Shown here: one piece after another, positions 1-11,820 of the stretch
Numbering within the stretch: the first letter of the stretch is position 1
How the letters are laid out: each line of letters begins with the position of its first letter
Origin: Norana najaformis
Lineage: Eukaryota; Annelida; Clitellata; Crassiclitellata; Hormogastridae
Length of the DNA: 64,000 nucleotides
Reading direction: 5' to 3'
NCBI GenBank assembly: GCA_964023275.1
Contig: OZ029925.1
Location: 12,871,803 to 12,935,802 of the forward strand
The notes under the pieces: generated by a model
What the model saw: only the letters and a program-made list of their open reading frames with translations
The model's database searches: none
What the model was told of the DNA's origin: nothing
Translations under genes and position numbers: made by a program

Positions 1-247
1 GATAAGAACAAAGTCAATACTGTCGTCGTCGTCATCATTGATGTTGTCGTGGTCGTCATCAATAAATCGTCGTCGTCATCACCTTCGTCATTTAAAACCT
101 TTTTTGGCTGCAAATGTGGGCGCTGCTGTCATCTAATGCAGCAACTCTTCCTGCAACTATTATTAGTTGTAATGTTAGTACTACTATTATTAATACTACT
201 GAACTGAGGGATTCCTAGAATATCCCATTCCTCTTCATCGATATAGG

Positions 248-281
<34 letters not shown>

Positions 282-595
282 AGGCAGGCAGGCAGGCAGT
301 GAGAGGGAGAGAAAGAGACAGAAAAAAATAGAAAGAGATATGACGATAGACGGAGAAAAAGACATAGAAACAGACAGGGGAGACAGACAAATAGATGGAG
401 ACAGATACAGACAGAGACGAAGACAGACAGAGACGGAGACATACAGACGGAGACAGGGACAGACGTTGCAGAGGGAGGGAGGGAGGGATGGAGGAAGGGA
501 GGAATGGAGGCTGTAGTGCATATCTGATGGCTGCTGTTGATGGTGACCTCATTGCTTCGTCCGTTGATCCATCTCTCGTAGATCATAACGGCCAA
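1..595. repeat. TCG/ATT low-complexity and (GACA)n/(GGCA)n microsatellites
   Basis: GTCGTCGTCATCATC-type sequence to about 90; GACA copies at 249-281 running into GGCA at 281-297; degenerate GACAGAGAC repeats to 470; a GGGAGGGAGGGA block at 472-490. No gene seen. Confidence 0.85.
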
Positions 596-1165
596 TTAGT
601 CAGGTGGTCCGATGAGGATAAGAGAACAATGAGAATGAGGAGGACACGGACAAGGGGGAAGAGGACGATGAACATGAGGACAAAGAGTAACAGGAGGAGA
701 AGTACAACGAGGGAGATGATAAGGAGGAGAAAAAAGATAAAGAGAAGGAAAAAGCAAACGGACAAGAAGGAAGAGAAGAAGAAGAGAGGAAAACGACAAA
801 AGGAGAGGAATAAGAGGAGAATAAAGACAAAGAGGAAGAGGAAGAGAAAACAAGGAGGATACAATGAGAAGGACGCATAGGAATAGAAGAAGATTATGAG
901 AAGAAAGCAGATGAAGAGGAGAAAACAACAACGACTATGAAGATGAGGACAATTAGAGAGACAGAGAGAGAAAAAAGATTGCGATAAAAAATAGTTTTAG
1001 CAGAACGAATGACGCACGAGGAATAGTTGTAATAGCAGGAAAAGGACGAGGAGGAGGAGTAGGAGGAGAGGGAGGAGGAGGCGGAGAAGGCGGAGAGGGA
1101 GGAGGAGGAGAAGGAGGAGGAGGCGGAGGAAAGTGGTAGGGAGAGGGAAGGATGGAATCGAAAAC
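596..1165. repeat. Purine-rich tract, about 570 bp
   Basis: Almost only A and G on the plus strand (GGAGGAGAAG, GAAGAAGAAG), densest at 1045-1140 with GGAGGAGGCGGAG blocks. Long open frames here are low-complexity (Arg/Lys or Ser/Phe) and not taken as genes. Confidence 0.85.
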
Positions 1166-1310
1166 AATTCGGCGATGCCATTAGACGTGACTTATGAGAG
1201 GCGATGTGGGGCAATATCCATCAGAGCAGGAAAGAGGAGGGGTTGACCTGGAATGACCTTGACCTTTACGATCACATGCATCTGAATGAGAATTGGTCAT
1301 AGGCAGAAAC

Positions 1311-1665
1311 GGAAGGAGAAAGAGAGACATAGACAGTAAGAGAAACAAATAGACGCCAGTATAACCACGACAAAGATAGAGAGACAGACAGAGATAGAGA
1401 CAGAGAGACAAGCAGATAGAGATTTGGAGACATAGACAGACAGACAGACAGACATACACCGATGTGGTCAGAATGCTGAGAGAAACAGAGGGAGGCAGAG
1501 ACACAACATATGCAGAGACCAAGACGGCTAGATCAGACAAACAGAAATATAGATAGACATACAGACAAAGACACAGACAAATAAACAGACTGACAGACAG
1601 ACACCAATGTGTCCAGAATGTTAAGAGAGGCACACAGAGACAAAGACCGAAAAAAAGAGGCAAGT

Positions 1666-1718
<53 letters not shown>

Positions 1719-1722
1719 ACAG
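1311..1722. repeat. Degenerate GACA array with a pure core
   Basis: GACAGACAGA runs at 1434-1454 and a pure (CAGA) block at about 1667-1718, plus a partial repeat of AGACACCAATGTGTCCAGAATG-like sequence (also ACACCGATGTGGTCAGAATG at 1456). Confidence 0.85.
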
Positions 1723-1789
1723 AGGCTTTAACAGATTCTTGCTGTCCAATCTCTTCTAGTGCCAACATGTGCCAGTTAAGTCCTCATAT

Positions 1790-2100
1790 CCTTATAGCAG
1801 GACGTAGGCATTAAACTCGGGCTCATCTATTGCAACAGTGGATCTCCGAGGTAGGTCCCAGGGTTGTAGGGTCTTCCCACCGAAGGCAAACACATCATCT
1901 CCAATCCAACAACCTTGCCTTGCAGGTTTTTGAGCCCCTGAATAGTTTCTGTTGAAGAGGCGCTATACAAATTTCCGATTACAATTGTTACAATTAAGAG
2001 TTACATGGTGTGAAAATACATTGTTGTCACTTCTATCTGACGCTCTGAGATGCTCTTAAAAGGCGCTACGCAAATAACCAGATCCATATATACATACCAT
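1790..2100 (+). mobile_element. Retroposon 3' tails with GGCGCTA motif
   Basis: TTGAAGAGGCGCTATACAAATT near 1950 and TCTTAAAAGGCGCTACGCAAAT near 2055 are two copies of the common 3' motif. No head was recognised. Confidence 0.4.
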
Positions 2101-2454
2101 GTGAAGAGTCGACACCCAAATGCACCACAGGTGTAAGGCATTTTGCCCTCTGACGCCCATTTTCTTAACTTAGGCGACTGAAGCTGAGCATCGGCAGATC
2201 CAAAATTTATTGACAGCAAGTAACCAATGTTGTACCTATGCTACCAAATCCCTCAAATCAATGGTGTGGCCCCTAATTATAAAATGGGAGGGGTTAGGTC
2301 CGTCCTAGTTGGTCTTAGATGAATCCCATACTTCTGAACAAGGGTTGCGTAAATCCCAGTTGCAAAACGTGCCTAAAGCGACAACACACAGCTGTTACTA
2401 AGTGCCAAACCGGCAACTCAGTGCCAGTCGGTTGCTATAGCGACTAGACCCCCT

Positions 2455-2600
2455 TCACCACTCCCGTCGTTCATTCGCCATCTTCTGTCTCAAGCCCCTC
2501 GATCTATCACTCCTCGGGCTTTCCATTCAAAACTAAAGTCTTACCTTTTCAAGAAATCGTACTCTGATCCCTTTGGTCCGCCGGCTCCCCATTTCTTTTG
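2455..2600 (+). pseudogene. Relic of a LINE reverse transcriptase C-terminus
   Basis: One frame reads SITPRAFHSKLKSYLFKKSY, resembling the FKSKLKTxLFxxAY end of CR1/L2-type reverse transcriptases. Only this short stretch is recognisable. Confidence 0.4.
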
Positions 2601-2631
2601 ACCTAAACACAATTCTCCGTAACAGCTCCTC

Positions 2632-2636
2632 TGTCT

Positions 2637-2682
<46 letters not shown>

Positions 2683-2852
2683 CTCTGTCGCTTTTTCTAT
2701 TTCTATCTTTGTCGCTCTCTCTATCTCTCTCTGTCGCTCTCTGCACCTCTACCTCTCTCTCTGTCGCTCTCTCTCTGTCGCTCTCTCCCTCTCTCTCTCT
2801 CTCTGTCTCTCTATCTCTCTGTCTCTGTCTGTCTCTGTCTCTTTGTGATATT
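2632..2852. repeat. (CT)n and CTCTGT microsatellite
   Basis: Pure CT at about 2641-2681, then interspersed CTCTGTCG. Confidence 0.9.
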
Positions 2853-2929
2853 CTGGCAACCGGATTTTGTTCTTCACGTATTGTCTTTGGGCAACCCCTC
2901 TGACTTGACGCAGCGCTCGTGAACAAACC

Positions 2930-3060
2930 GGTTTTGCTTTTACGTAGCGCTGTAGAAATTCTCGAGTTTACGAGTTACGATTTAGATTCAATGCTGAGTA
3001 ATTGCCTCTGAGCGGAAACCAGATCGTTGCGTAACTGGAAGCGGCGCTAAATAAATTATT
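2930..3060 (-). repeat. Family E-like fragment, reversed
   Basis: On the minus strand GTAACTCGTAAACTCGAG is followed by AATTTCTACAGCGCTACG, as in other family E copies. Confidence 0.4.
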
Positions 3061-3304
3061 TATTACAGTACGTTGGCAGCTGTCTGCGTCCTACGGGGCT
3101 GTCGGCTGCTGATGCTACTGCGTCCCATCGATAGAATCGGGCTGCGGAGGCGGCGGTGGCAAGATTTCGGCTTTAGAGGCGCCGCATGGTAGTGAAAATA
3201 CATCGCATTATGGGCGAACAGAGTGGCCATCGAAGCAGACGATCCTATCCGAAGAAAAAGCCGTTGACTCCGCCGGAGGGGGGAGTCGTCCCATCGATCG
3301 GCAC

Positions 3305-3590
3305 CCACCCTCACCGACTGACTGACCGCCTGACCGTCCGACTGACCGACACCTCGACCGACAGATCGACCGACGGAAAGACCGACCGATCGTAGAACAC
3401 GGAGCGTCGGGTATCTGTCACGCCACCACGACGACTGTACAGGGCAGACATTCGTCAATACACCGAATGGTCGTCTCCGTGGTCGACGGATGGTCGATGC
3501 TTCTTGATAGACCAGGGCACGCCGTTGTAAGTCTCCGTGGTGTTTGGATGGTCGATGCTTCTCGATAGACCAGGGCACGCCGTTGTAACA
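3305..3590. repeat. GACC-rich repeat and a 58-bp tandem duplication
   Basis: CGACTGACCG variants at 3310-3392. At 3473-3589 a unit carrying GGATGGTCGATGCTTC, GATAGACCAGGGCACGCC and GTTGTAA occurs twice with a few changes. Confidence 0.75.
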
Positions 3591-3599
3591 TCGAAGCCG

Positions 3600-4180
3600 G
3601 TGGTTCCAGGTCGAAGACGGCAAATGTGAGTCTAGGGCTCTTCGATGTCCGAGAGATCATTGGTCGATCAATTCAAAATGGCTTTCGGCTTGCCTAAGAT
3701 AGGTAACTGGCCCATCCCGCGCAGAACATCTGGATTCATTCAGTGTTTGACATATCAAACTCTCAGTCTCTCAAACGCAATAATAATAGGCAAAATTCTA
3801 TATTTAAACCGCAACCGTAGACTACGCTGCAGCGCCAAATATCAGTGGCGTATGGCATTGTATTCTCGTCTGTGATTGGCTTAAACGGCCGCATGTAGTA
3901 CTGTAATTTCGACTGTGATTGGATGACACGGTTGCATTTCTTAAAGGATATTTATTACCGACCTCACAACACTTCACATCTTACCACATCATAAAATCAA
4001 AGAATACCATCTTAACACAGCATGAAGTAAAAGGCTACATTTACATGCAGCCTTATTTAATTATATCTCATATTCTTCACCAGAGCACCAAGTTTCTCTA
4101 AACATTCAGCAGACCAATTGTCTAATTAGCGCCAATTTTATTTGCATGCGGCGCCATTGTCGATGTCAATGTCCACGTAA
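3600..4180. other. No gene or recognised element
   Basis: Unique-looking sequence of mixed composition. Confidence 0.4.
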
Positions 4181-4182
4181 GT

Positions 4183-4356
<174 letters not shown>

Positions 4357-4654
4357 GATATTTAGATACTTTGTAAACATGAGTCCGACTATTTGTATAT
4401 ATGTCTGAATAGAGTTCAGAACCGCACGATATCTAAAATAGATTTTGGAAACACTCCAGAGCGCAGACTCGGACATAGCAGACTTGCGAACATGCGAGAA
4501 TTATCGAGCATATTCCGCAAATGATGAAGTTGTCGAGCAATATGAACGATACGCGTTAACAACAGTCAAGTGGCCAAAGTCAACATTTAGTGCTTGTATG
4601 TGTGTATTTATCTGGTTCTATTCGTTTGTCTGCCTACTTTTATGTGTTTGTATG

Positions 4655-5152
4655 TGTTTTGTTTGCTTGTATGTGTCTGTCTGTCGGTCTGTCTGGCTGT
4701 CTGTCTGGCTGCCTGTCTGGTTGTCTGTGCCTCGGCTTCCGGTTTTACAAATGCAGGAACACGAATGATAAATATTGAGTTCGTTGACGACGGTTTTTCC
4801 CTGAAATATTGCAGAATGGTTCATCTAATTACAACAGCGCTGGCTCCTCCGGGGACTACTGGCCTATTGACTGCCTGATCGATTACTTACCGTCTGACTG
4901 ACTGCCTGGCTGGCTGGCTGACCGACTGACTGACTGACTGACAGACAGACTGACTGACTGACCGACTGACTGACTGACTGACTGACTGACTGACAGACAG
5001 ACTGATTGACTGGCTGACTGACTGACTGACTGACTGACTGGTTGGCTGGCTGGCAGGCTGGCAGACTGGCTGGCTGGCTGACCGACCGACTAACTGACTG
5101 ACTGACTGACTGACTGAATGAATAAATGAATGAATGAATGAATAAATGAATG
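4655..5152. repeat. CTGT and CTGA tetranucleotide arrays
   Basis: CTGTCTGTCTGG variants at 4670-4728, and CTGACTGACTGA with CTGG/CAGA interruptions at 4884-5118, passing into (AATG) to 5152. Confidence 0.9.
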
Positions 5153-5159
5153 AAGCATT

Positions 5160-5800
5160 GATTCGCCAGCCTCAACCCCGTAGCCATTGCGTATAGGCTT
5201 TGCATGTAGACTGTTTCTGCTTGTTGTTTTTTGAATTTGTTGCACTGTTGTTTTCCAGTGACGTTGTCCATTGTTGTTTCTATTGTTTTGATAGACGTTT
5301 GATTGAGCGCTGACCTTGTAACATGGCATATGAGGTTTCGTGCCTCACAGGAAGCTTTCTACGCACAAACCATTGCATAGCGATATCTACTGATGGTTGT
5401 TATTTTATACTGGCGCTCTATAAGTATGAGATGAGAGGTTTAAAACGTGTCCTGTCCTGAGTTTGTGTATGCGCCTCAGCTGAATGATCGCTGGACCTCA
5501 GTACCATGCTTCTGAAGAGCTTCTATAGAGACGTGTAACAAAGTATTTCCTAATTACACAATCACCTTTTCATTCCACCTCTACAAGAAATTAATAAAAG
5601 TATCCTGATGATAGTCATGCAGTTGCTGCAGAGGACAGTAGCTATAGATTATTACTGTTGCAACGTTGATGTTGTCGACGTTGTTTCAGCTGTTGCCTTT
5701 GGTTGTCGTCGAGTATTGACTGGATGCTGGATCCATGTCAAGCTGCGTACGTCGACTGCGACGGCCAGCGGCGCTCGAGGTAGGGAACCAGCGTTGCTGG
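5160..5800. other. No gene recognised
   Basis: Mixed-composition sequence between two arrays; open frames here extend into the arrays and look non-coding. Confidence 0.4.
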
Positions 5801-5803
5801 CCT

Positions 5804-6068
5804 CCATTCGTTCATTCATTCATTCATTCATTCATTCATTATTCAGTCGACGCTGGATTTCTATGAAGCATAAACGACCGAATGTCGTCAATATGATGCA
5901 TCGAAGACCGACCGACCGATGTTGCTTGCGCCCAGTCGGTCGGTCGGTCGGTCGGTCGGTCGGTCGGTCGGTCGGTCGGTCGGTCGGTCGGTCGGTCGGT
6001 CGGTCGGTCGGTCGGTCGGTCGGTCGGTCGGTCGGTCGGTCGGTCGGTCGGTCGGTCGGTCGGTCTGT
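5804..6068. repeat. (ATTC)n and a pure (CGGT)32 tract
   Basis: ATTC copies at 5804-5842. CGGT repeats without interruption from 5937 to 6064 (128 bases). Confidence 0.97.
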
Positions 6069-6625
6069 CGGTCCAACGATTCACCCAGGCTCTTCAAAGT
6101 AATGTCTGCTTAATGCAAGTGCTGATGTATCTCATCGACGTAAAGTGCCTGGCGTCGGCGCACAGACAATTTTGTTTAATTAATGTAAAAGGCCAGATTA
6201 CTGTCTGGCTATAGGATACAGCGACTGAGTGTTCTGGCTACCTGTACATTGGTGTCTGCTGTTTGCAGGCATTCATTTTAAGACTCCATCTACCCACCAT
6301 TCAACAATGACCCACCCACAGAAGGCAGGAACACAAATAGGACAGATGACAGAAACAGTTGAAACAGAAGAAATATAATTTTTCTGTTTCTAATGTGTTT
6401 CTAGTTTACTGTATGTTTCAAAGGCTCTTTCTGAAGTTTGTCAGTCACAATTGCTGTTTATACTTTAGCGCTGTTCCTCCATTTGTTCAACTGCCATTCG
6501 ATTTGCTTTTTCTGCTGTTTCGACTGTTCAGAAACAAGAGAAACAGCAGAAATAGCATTTGCGACCGACTGTCTGTCATTCAATCAGTCACAAACACTGT
6601 TTCTGTCGTTAGTCAGTCACAATGC

Positions 6626-6802
6626 TAAACGGGCATTTGTGACTGACTGATAACAGAAACAGCATTTGTGACTGACTGATAACAGAAACAGCATTTGTGA
6701 CTGACTGATAACAGAAACAGCATCTGTGACTGACTGATAACAGAAACAGCATTTGTGACTGACTGATAACAGAAACAGCATCTGTGACTGACTGAACGAC
6801 AG
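6626..6802. repeat. 29-bp minisatellite, about six copies
   Basis: Unit GCATTTGTGACTGACTGATA plus ACAGAAACA, with T/C variation at one site. Related single copies flank it at 6560-6625 and 6790-6830 in both orientations. Confidence 0.9.
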
Positions 6803-6829
6803 TAGTCAGTCAATTGCAAATGCTATTTC

Positions 6830-7650
6830 AGGCAGTTTCTGGCTATTCATGCAGTTCCGCCTGTTCCTGCTCTTTGCGCTATTCCTATAAATTACAGCGC
6901 CCCCTTAATTAAAGCTGGTGTCCTGCGCTTAGCTTTCGAGTAACGCTTTACAACTTTCGAAGTCAAGATTACGATTACAGATCTCTACCGTCGTAATCAT
7001 CATCATCAACAACAACATCATCATCATCAGTAACTGACGCTAGCATTTGGCGGCGACGGTTGCGAATAAATTATCTCCATTCTTTTCGGTCATTTGTAAA
7101 GTCTAGGGCTTTCCTCTTGTTTGCCCCAAAGCCTTTCTTTGTCTTCGTTTCTGTTGAAATCGAACAAGCGCAGGTACTGCTTTGCTTCTCGTTCCTTCGA
7201 ATCTTGCACCTGGGGCTTTGTGTGCGATTCAGTCAGCTGGCATTCTCTTCAATTCACCAAACAATCGAAATTTTCGTTGAGTGTCTGGATAGCAATAAAC
7301 CCACTAGCTGGATCGTCACATCCTTCATGTGAATTCGCATCTGGGGACGGTGCTAGAAGGAGGAATTGAAGAAAACAAGCCTTACGAAGATCAAGAAGTA
7401 CGACGATGAACTGGACGATGAATAAAGAAATCAGACGGAGCTACAAAGGGTTTAAGGAAACGGGACAGAACAGAGGGGGTTGGTGTCGTCGTTGGATTCC
7501 TGGACCAGTCGGAGAGAAGAAAATTGAGAAGAAACATATCCATTGATTAAGTTGCTTTTGGTTTTTCAAATCTTCAGCTTAATCATCTCCTGTATTTTCC
7601 GCCTCCACCGACTGCCGCTTTTTCTTCCCCTACGCTTAGCATCCCCATGA
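6830..7650. other. No gene recognised
   Basis: A short CATCATCAACAACAAC run at 6995-7030; otherwise unremarkable. Open frames at 7060-7369 show no family resemblance. Confidence 0.4.
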
Positions 7651-7654
7651 ATCT

Positions 7655-8130
7655 ATGTATGTACGTATATGTATGCGTGTGTATGTATGTGTGTATGTGT
7701 GTATGTGTGCATGTATGTTTCTATGTATGTATGCATGTATGTATGCATGTATGTATGTATGTATGCATGTATGTATGTATGTGTGCATGTATGTTTGTCT
7801 GTATGTATGTATGCATGTATGTATGTATGTGTGCATGTATGTTTGTCTGTATGTATGTATGTATGCATGTATGTATATATGTATGTGTGCTTGTATGTTT
7901 GTATGTATGTATGTATGTATGTGTGCATGTATGTTTGTCTGTATGTATGTATGCATGTATGTATGTATGTATGTGTGCATGTATGTTTGTCTGTATGTAT
8001 GTATGTATGCATGTATGTATATATGTATGTGTGCTTGTATGTTTGTATGTATGTATGTGTGCATGTATGTCTGTCTGTATGTATGTATGCACGTATGTAT
8101 GTATGTATGTATGTACTTATGTATGTATGT
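7655..8130. repeat. (GTAT)n array with higher-order units
   Basis: GTAT/GTGT/GCAT tetranucleotides, in which longer blocks (GTGTGCATGTATGTTTGTCT followed by GTAT runs) recur about five times. Confidence 0.9.
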
Positions 8131-8335
8131 TGGGCACGCTAGACGATTGGATAGAGCGCTCGGCTTGTAACGCGGCTTGTAACGCGGAGAGCACGGGTTC
8201 GAGCCTTAGAAAGTTACTGTGTATAAGGTTCTTGAGCAAGTCCTTCGCTCACAATACCTTATGGCCACTGATCGATGCTTAGTCATTAGATAGTGGCGCT
8301 TAATAATTGCAGAAATAATTATAATGTGTGTATGC
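8131..8335 (+). mobile_element. tRNA-derived SINE, family A
   Basis: A-box-like GATTGGATAGAGCGCTCGGC and B-box-like GGTTCGAGCC, a body containing CTTGAGCAAGTCCTTCGCTC, and a LINE-like tail TGGCGCTTAATAATTGC followed by AATAATTATAAT. The head carries a 12-bp internal duplication (GCTTGTAACGCG twice). Confidence 0.75.
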
Positions 8336-8369
8336 ATGTATGTCTGTATGCAAGTGTGTATGTATGTAT

Positions 8370-8460
8370 CTATCTGAAGATTTATGTAGCGCCTTTTCAT
8401 AGCCTCACAAAGGCACTGATTCCGTTTATTCTTCTAAATTTATACAGCGCCAGTATGCGC
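8370..8460 (-). mobile_element. Retroposon tail fragments
   Basis: TTTATGTAGCGCCTTTTCATAG and TTTATACAGCGCC, that is, the GGCGCTATATAAA motif read from the other strand, followed by CTCACAAAGGCACTGATTCC. Confidence 0.45.
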
Positions 8461-8814
8461 ATGCGCCACTGACCAGGCATCAATCGATGGCGTTAAGCAG
8501 TTGTGCAAAGAGGCAGACGGACGACAATTGATTGAACGTCCAGTGCTGCCATCTGTTGGGTGTTTGTCGGTCCTAATGTAGCGCCAGTGGTGCTTTCGCT
8601 TCGGTCACCCTTTGATGGAGGCGCCTGAACGAGATTTGCTCGGACCGAATGACAGGGCGAACGACACGATCCACGACGCTTGACCCATCAGCGACGAGTG
8701 CTTCGTCGTGTTTGCTGTCTGTGATGGGAAGCCACGAATCTATCAAGATCGGGAAGAAATGGGCGGATGGGTGGGTGGGTGTTCAATGAATCAGCCAACC
8801 AATTAAACAACAAA

Positions 8815-9245
8815 AAACCAAACCGATCATTCAATTAGCCAAACAATCAACTAAACAACCAACTAATCCGTCAATCAATCAATCATTCATTCATTCAATC
8901 AGTCAGTCATTTAACCAATCAGTCAGTCAGTTAACCAATCAATTAATTAATCAGTCAGTAAGTCAATCAATCAATCATTCATTCATTCGTTCATTCAGTC
9001 AGTCAGTCAGTCATTTATTCAATCAGTCAATCAGTTAACCAATCAATTAAACAATTAGTCAGTCAGTCAATCAATCAATCATTCATTCATTCATTCAGTC
9101 AGTCAGTCAGTCAGTCAATCAGTGAACCAATCATTTAATCAACCAATCAACGATTCAGTCAGTCATTAAATCCAATTAGTCAATCATTTAACCAATCACT
9201 CAATCAGTTACCAATCATTTAATCAACCAATCAACAGTTCAGCTG
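8815..9245. repeat. Degenerate TCAN tetranucleotide array
   Basis: Alternating TCAA, TCAT and TCAG runs. A block of AATCAATCATTCATTCATTC followed by AGTCAGTCAGTC recurs three times. Confidence 0.85.
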
Positions 9246-9655
9246 TCATATTTGTTCAGCCGAAACCCATATTCTAACAAGCAATACATTCCGCTTCCTT
9301 TCGTAGCAACGCGTCTCCCTGCATTCCGTGCGTCGTGCTTCCTCTGATCGTCGACTCATTCTTCCTACTGTCTGTCTTCAAGACACGAACAAACAGCTAC
9401 CGAGCGAGAGAGCTGCGTGTCAGCCAGGCACCTGCACTGGCTCGACTAATTCCAGCGAGGAACCGATGCAGGTGAACCGACTGACTACAGTCTTCGGCGA
9501 ATGAGAGCACGCACCGTGACCAGGTGCACGCGAGACAGGCAGGTCACCGGGTACAACAGGTATTCAGTCTTCCGGCGAGCCAAGGGATGGTTTCCTGTAG
9601 ATCTTAGCAGACAGGCAGAGGAAAGGGAGCAGGGACAGAATCAAGAAGGCAGGAG
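9245..9655. other. No gene recognised
   Basis: Mixed sequence; two similar CAGGTGAACC/CAGGTGCACG strings at 9467 and 9520 are not informative. Confidence 0.35.
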
Positions 9656-9659
9656 GCAA

Positions 9660-9840
9660 GATGGCGAAAGAGAGAGAGAGAGAGATAAGTATACGGAAAG
9701 AGGCAAAGATAGGTAGGTTTGAGTCAGAAGTAAGAAGAAGGAGAGAGAGAGGGAGAGAGAGAGAGATAAGTATAAGGAAAGAGAGATGAAGATAGGTAGG
9801 TTTGAGTCAGAAGTAAGAAGAAGGAGCAAGAGATACAAGG
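9660..9840. repeat. GA microsatellites and an 83-bp tandem duplication
   Basis: GAGAGAGAGAGATAAGTATA, AGGAAAGAG, AAGATAGGTAGGTTTGAGTC and AGAAGTAAGAAGAAGGAG appear twice, from about 9668 and 9750. Confidence 0.8.
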
Positions 9841-9944
9841 AAGGAGGCGAAGGAAAAACCAACGAAATGATGCAAGCGGCAGAAATGAGGAAGAAGACAA
9901 AAGGTAAGAGTCGGAAGAGAAGAGGTAGACAAAATGAGACAAAA

Positions 9945-10885
9945 AGAATGAGAGAAAGAAGCAGATGGAATCAAGCGAGTAGCAGAATGAATTAAAGAGA
10001 AGATAAAAGGAAGGAGACAGAAGAAAGGAGACATATAAAATGGGAAAAACGCAGACAGAATGAGGCAGGTAGCAGAGTGAATGAAGCGTGAGATAGAAGG
10101 GAGGAGGCAGATGATTGGAGACACAAGGAAGACTGCACAATGAATGAAAAAGAGGCAAATGGAATGAGACAGGCACCAGAAAGAATCAAACAGAGGATAG
10201 AAGAAGGAGGAATAGAAGTAGACAAAAAGAATTAGGGAAAAAAGGCAGACGAAACGAGGCAGGTATACAAAAGGAATGAAGCAGGAGATAGAGGAAAGGA
10301 GGTTGAAGATCGGAGAAACAAGGAAAGAGACACAAAGAACGAAGAAAGAGGCAAACGGAATGAGACAGATAGCAGAGAGAATGAAGCAGAGGACAGAATA
10401 AAGGTGGCAAAGCAAGGAGACAGAAAAACGAAAGACGGAAGATGGAGGAAATGAGGCAGGAGAATAAAGGCTCGTGTCAAACAGAACAGGTAACTGATTG
10501 ACAGCCCACAGGTGACTAGGGCCTAGAAAAAGAGATAATCGTAACCATAATCCCCAGGTTTCTTCAACGCCTAGCAAAGCTAGATCATGGGACCAGTTAT
10601 TCATAGACGTTCAGTTAAAACAAAAGCGGTGGGGCAGGTATGGTATGGTCAGGTTCGGTTCCAAGTCTAGATGCAAAGGTCAGGCAGGTAGACAGGTATA
10701 TGGCTGCGGTGGAATGGCGATTGGAAATGGATCATCGAGGAAGATATGGTTATCATATCGTCGTTAATATATACAGTTGTTGACGAGAACGAGGCAAACG
10801 AAATGAGACAGATAGCAGAAAGAATGAAGTAGAGGACAGAATGAAGGTGGCAAAGCAAGGAGATAGAAAAAGGAAGATAAAAGAT
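9945..10885. repeat. Purine-rich minisatellite with unit near 100 bp
   Basis: Five diverged units (starts near 9960, 10050, 10155, 10244, 10351) share GAATGAGACAGATAGCAGA, GAATGAAGCAGAGGA and AAGGAGG. A sixth, very similar to the fifth, stands alone at 10794-10885 after a family E insertion. Confidence 0.75.
10505..10700 (+). repeat. Family E copy
   Basis: Diverged blocks: GGTTTCTTCAACGCCTAGC, CAAAGCTAGATCATGGGACC, GGTTCGGTTCCAAGTCTAG, GGCTGCGGTGG. The order matches 50195. Confidence 0.55.
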
Positions 10886-11290
10886 GGATGCATATCTTCG
10901 CCATATCGTCGCCATAACATTTGCATAATATAGCCATAATAATTACCATAATATCGCATTTATATGGTCAAAATATGGCTATAATATGAAACATAATATG
11001 GTCACATATCGTCGTCATTGTATACAGTTGTCGTCATACAGTTGTCATATTGCCATCGTATCCTCGCCATATCATCGTCATAATGTCGCCATAATTGCGG
11101 TAATATTGCCTTTGTATGGTAATAATATGGCGAGAAAACGGACATAATATGGTCATTATATTGTAGTCATTGTATACTGTTGTGCAGCGGGGTGGAACAT
11201 TTGACAAATCGTCGTCCTATCCTCGTCATAATATCGTCGTAATATTGCCTTAATTATTGATATAATGTGGTCATAATATGGTACAGAGGA
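10885..11290. repeat. AT-rich repeats around CATAATATGGTCA and ATCGTCGTCAT
   Basis: CATAATATGGTCA-like and TCGTCGTCATTGTATACAGTTGT-like blocks recur at 10745, 10990 and 11150 with a spacing of about 160-240 bases. Confidence 0.65.
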
Positions 11291-11590
11291 GATTAGGAGT
11301 CATTATGTTATGCTTGGTAGGAGGAAGAAGGTTGACTGCCTTAAAATATCATGCTATATTTTGCTTGTAGATAAGGTTATAGCTGTTTAGCTGGGTCCTC
11401 AATGATGTCTGATTTAGGCAACATCAAGTTTTTGTTCTAGGCCACATTGAATGTTTGGGTATAGGTCACGCTACCTCTTCGGTCACAATAACTGTTTTGT
11501 TTCAGACCCCGGTGACTGCGCACAATGACTTTCCGGTTTTAAGTCACATTGTGCAACTTTATTTATTGACCTGATTAGCTACATTGATTA
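11290..11590. other. No gene recognised
   Basis: Loose repeats of TAGGCAACATCAAG / TAGGCCACATTGAATG / TAGGTCACGC at 11415-11475 resemble a decayed tandem array. Confidence 0.35.
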
Positions 11591-11594
11591 ACGC

Positions 11595-11820
11595 TTACGT
11601 CAAGGCGCCGGTAGGTGACGATGCCGGTTCGCATACCGATTATGGCTGCGATTCAGATATTTGAATCCAGGGCTAGTTCTATCCGCACACGGGGACCTTA
11701 AATGTCGTGGCGCCCACTCAAACGGGCAGCGGTGGTGAAGGATCTCACCCGATAAATTCATTGCAAAATAAGCGGGGTCGAGGCCATATGGTCGCTATAT
11801 AAAACCGTGTATATTTACAT
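11595..11820 (+). mobile_element. SINE-like element with LINE-type tail
   Basis: B-box-like ATTTGAATCCAGGGC, a body with GGCGCCCACTCAAACGGGC, and an end GTCGCTATATAAAACCG that resembles the GCGCTATATAAAT tail seen elsewhere in the window. Confidence 0.45.

Noticed and set aside
395..931. Open frames of over 100 codons on both strands
   Set aside because: They consist of Arg/Lys/Glu or Ser/Leu/Phe runs from purine-rich repeats and overlap on both strands; no domain is visible.
5608..6102. 164-codon frame with Ser-Val-Gly-Arg repeats
   Set aside because: The repeat comes from the CGGT microsatellite; the rest shows no family resemblance.
6626..6802. CRISPR-like array (29-bp repeats)
   Set aside because: Repeats are contiguous with no spacers, and the genome is eukaryotic; it is a minisatellite.
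8131..8210. Possible functional tRNA gene
   Set aside because: A and B boxes are present but cloverleaf arms do not pair convincingly and a SINE body follows; the same applies at 13131 and 48278.
7636..8282. Open frames up to 211 codons, Met-Tyr-Val-Cys or His-Thr-Tyr-Ile repeats
   Set aside because: All six frames stay open because the sequence is a GTAT repeat; not a gene.
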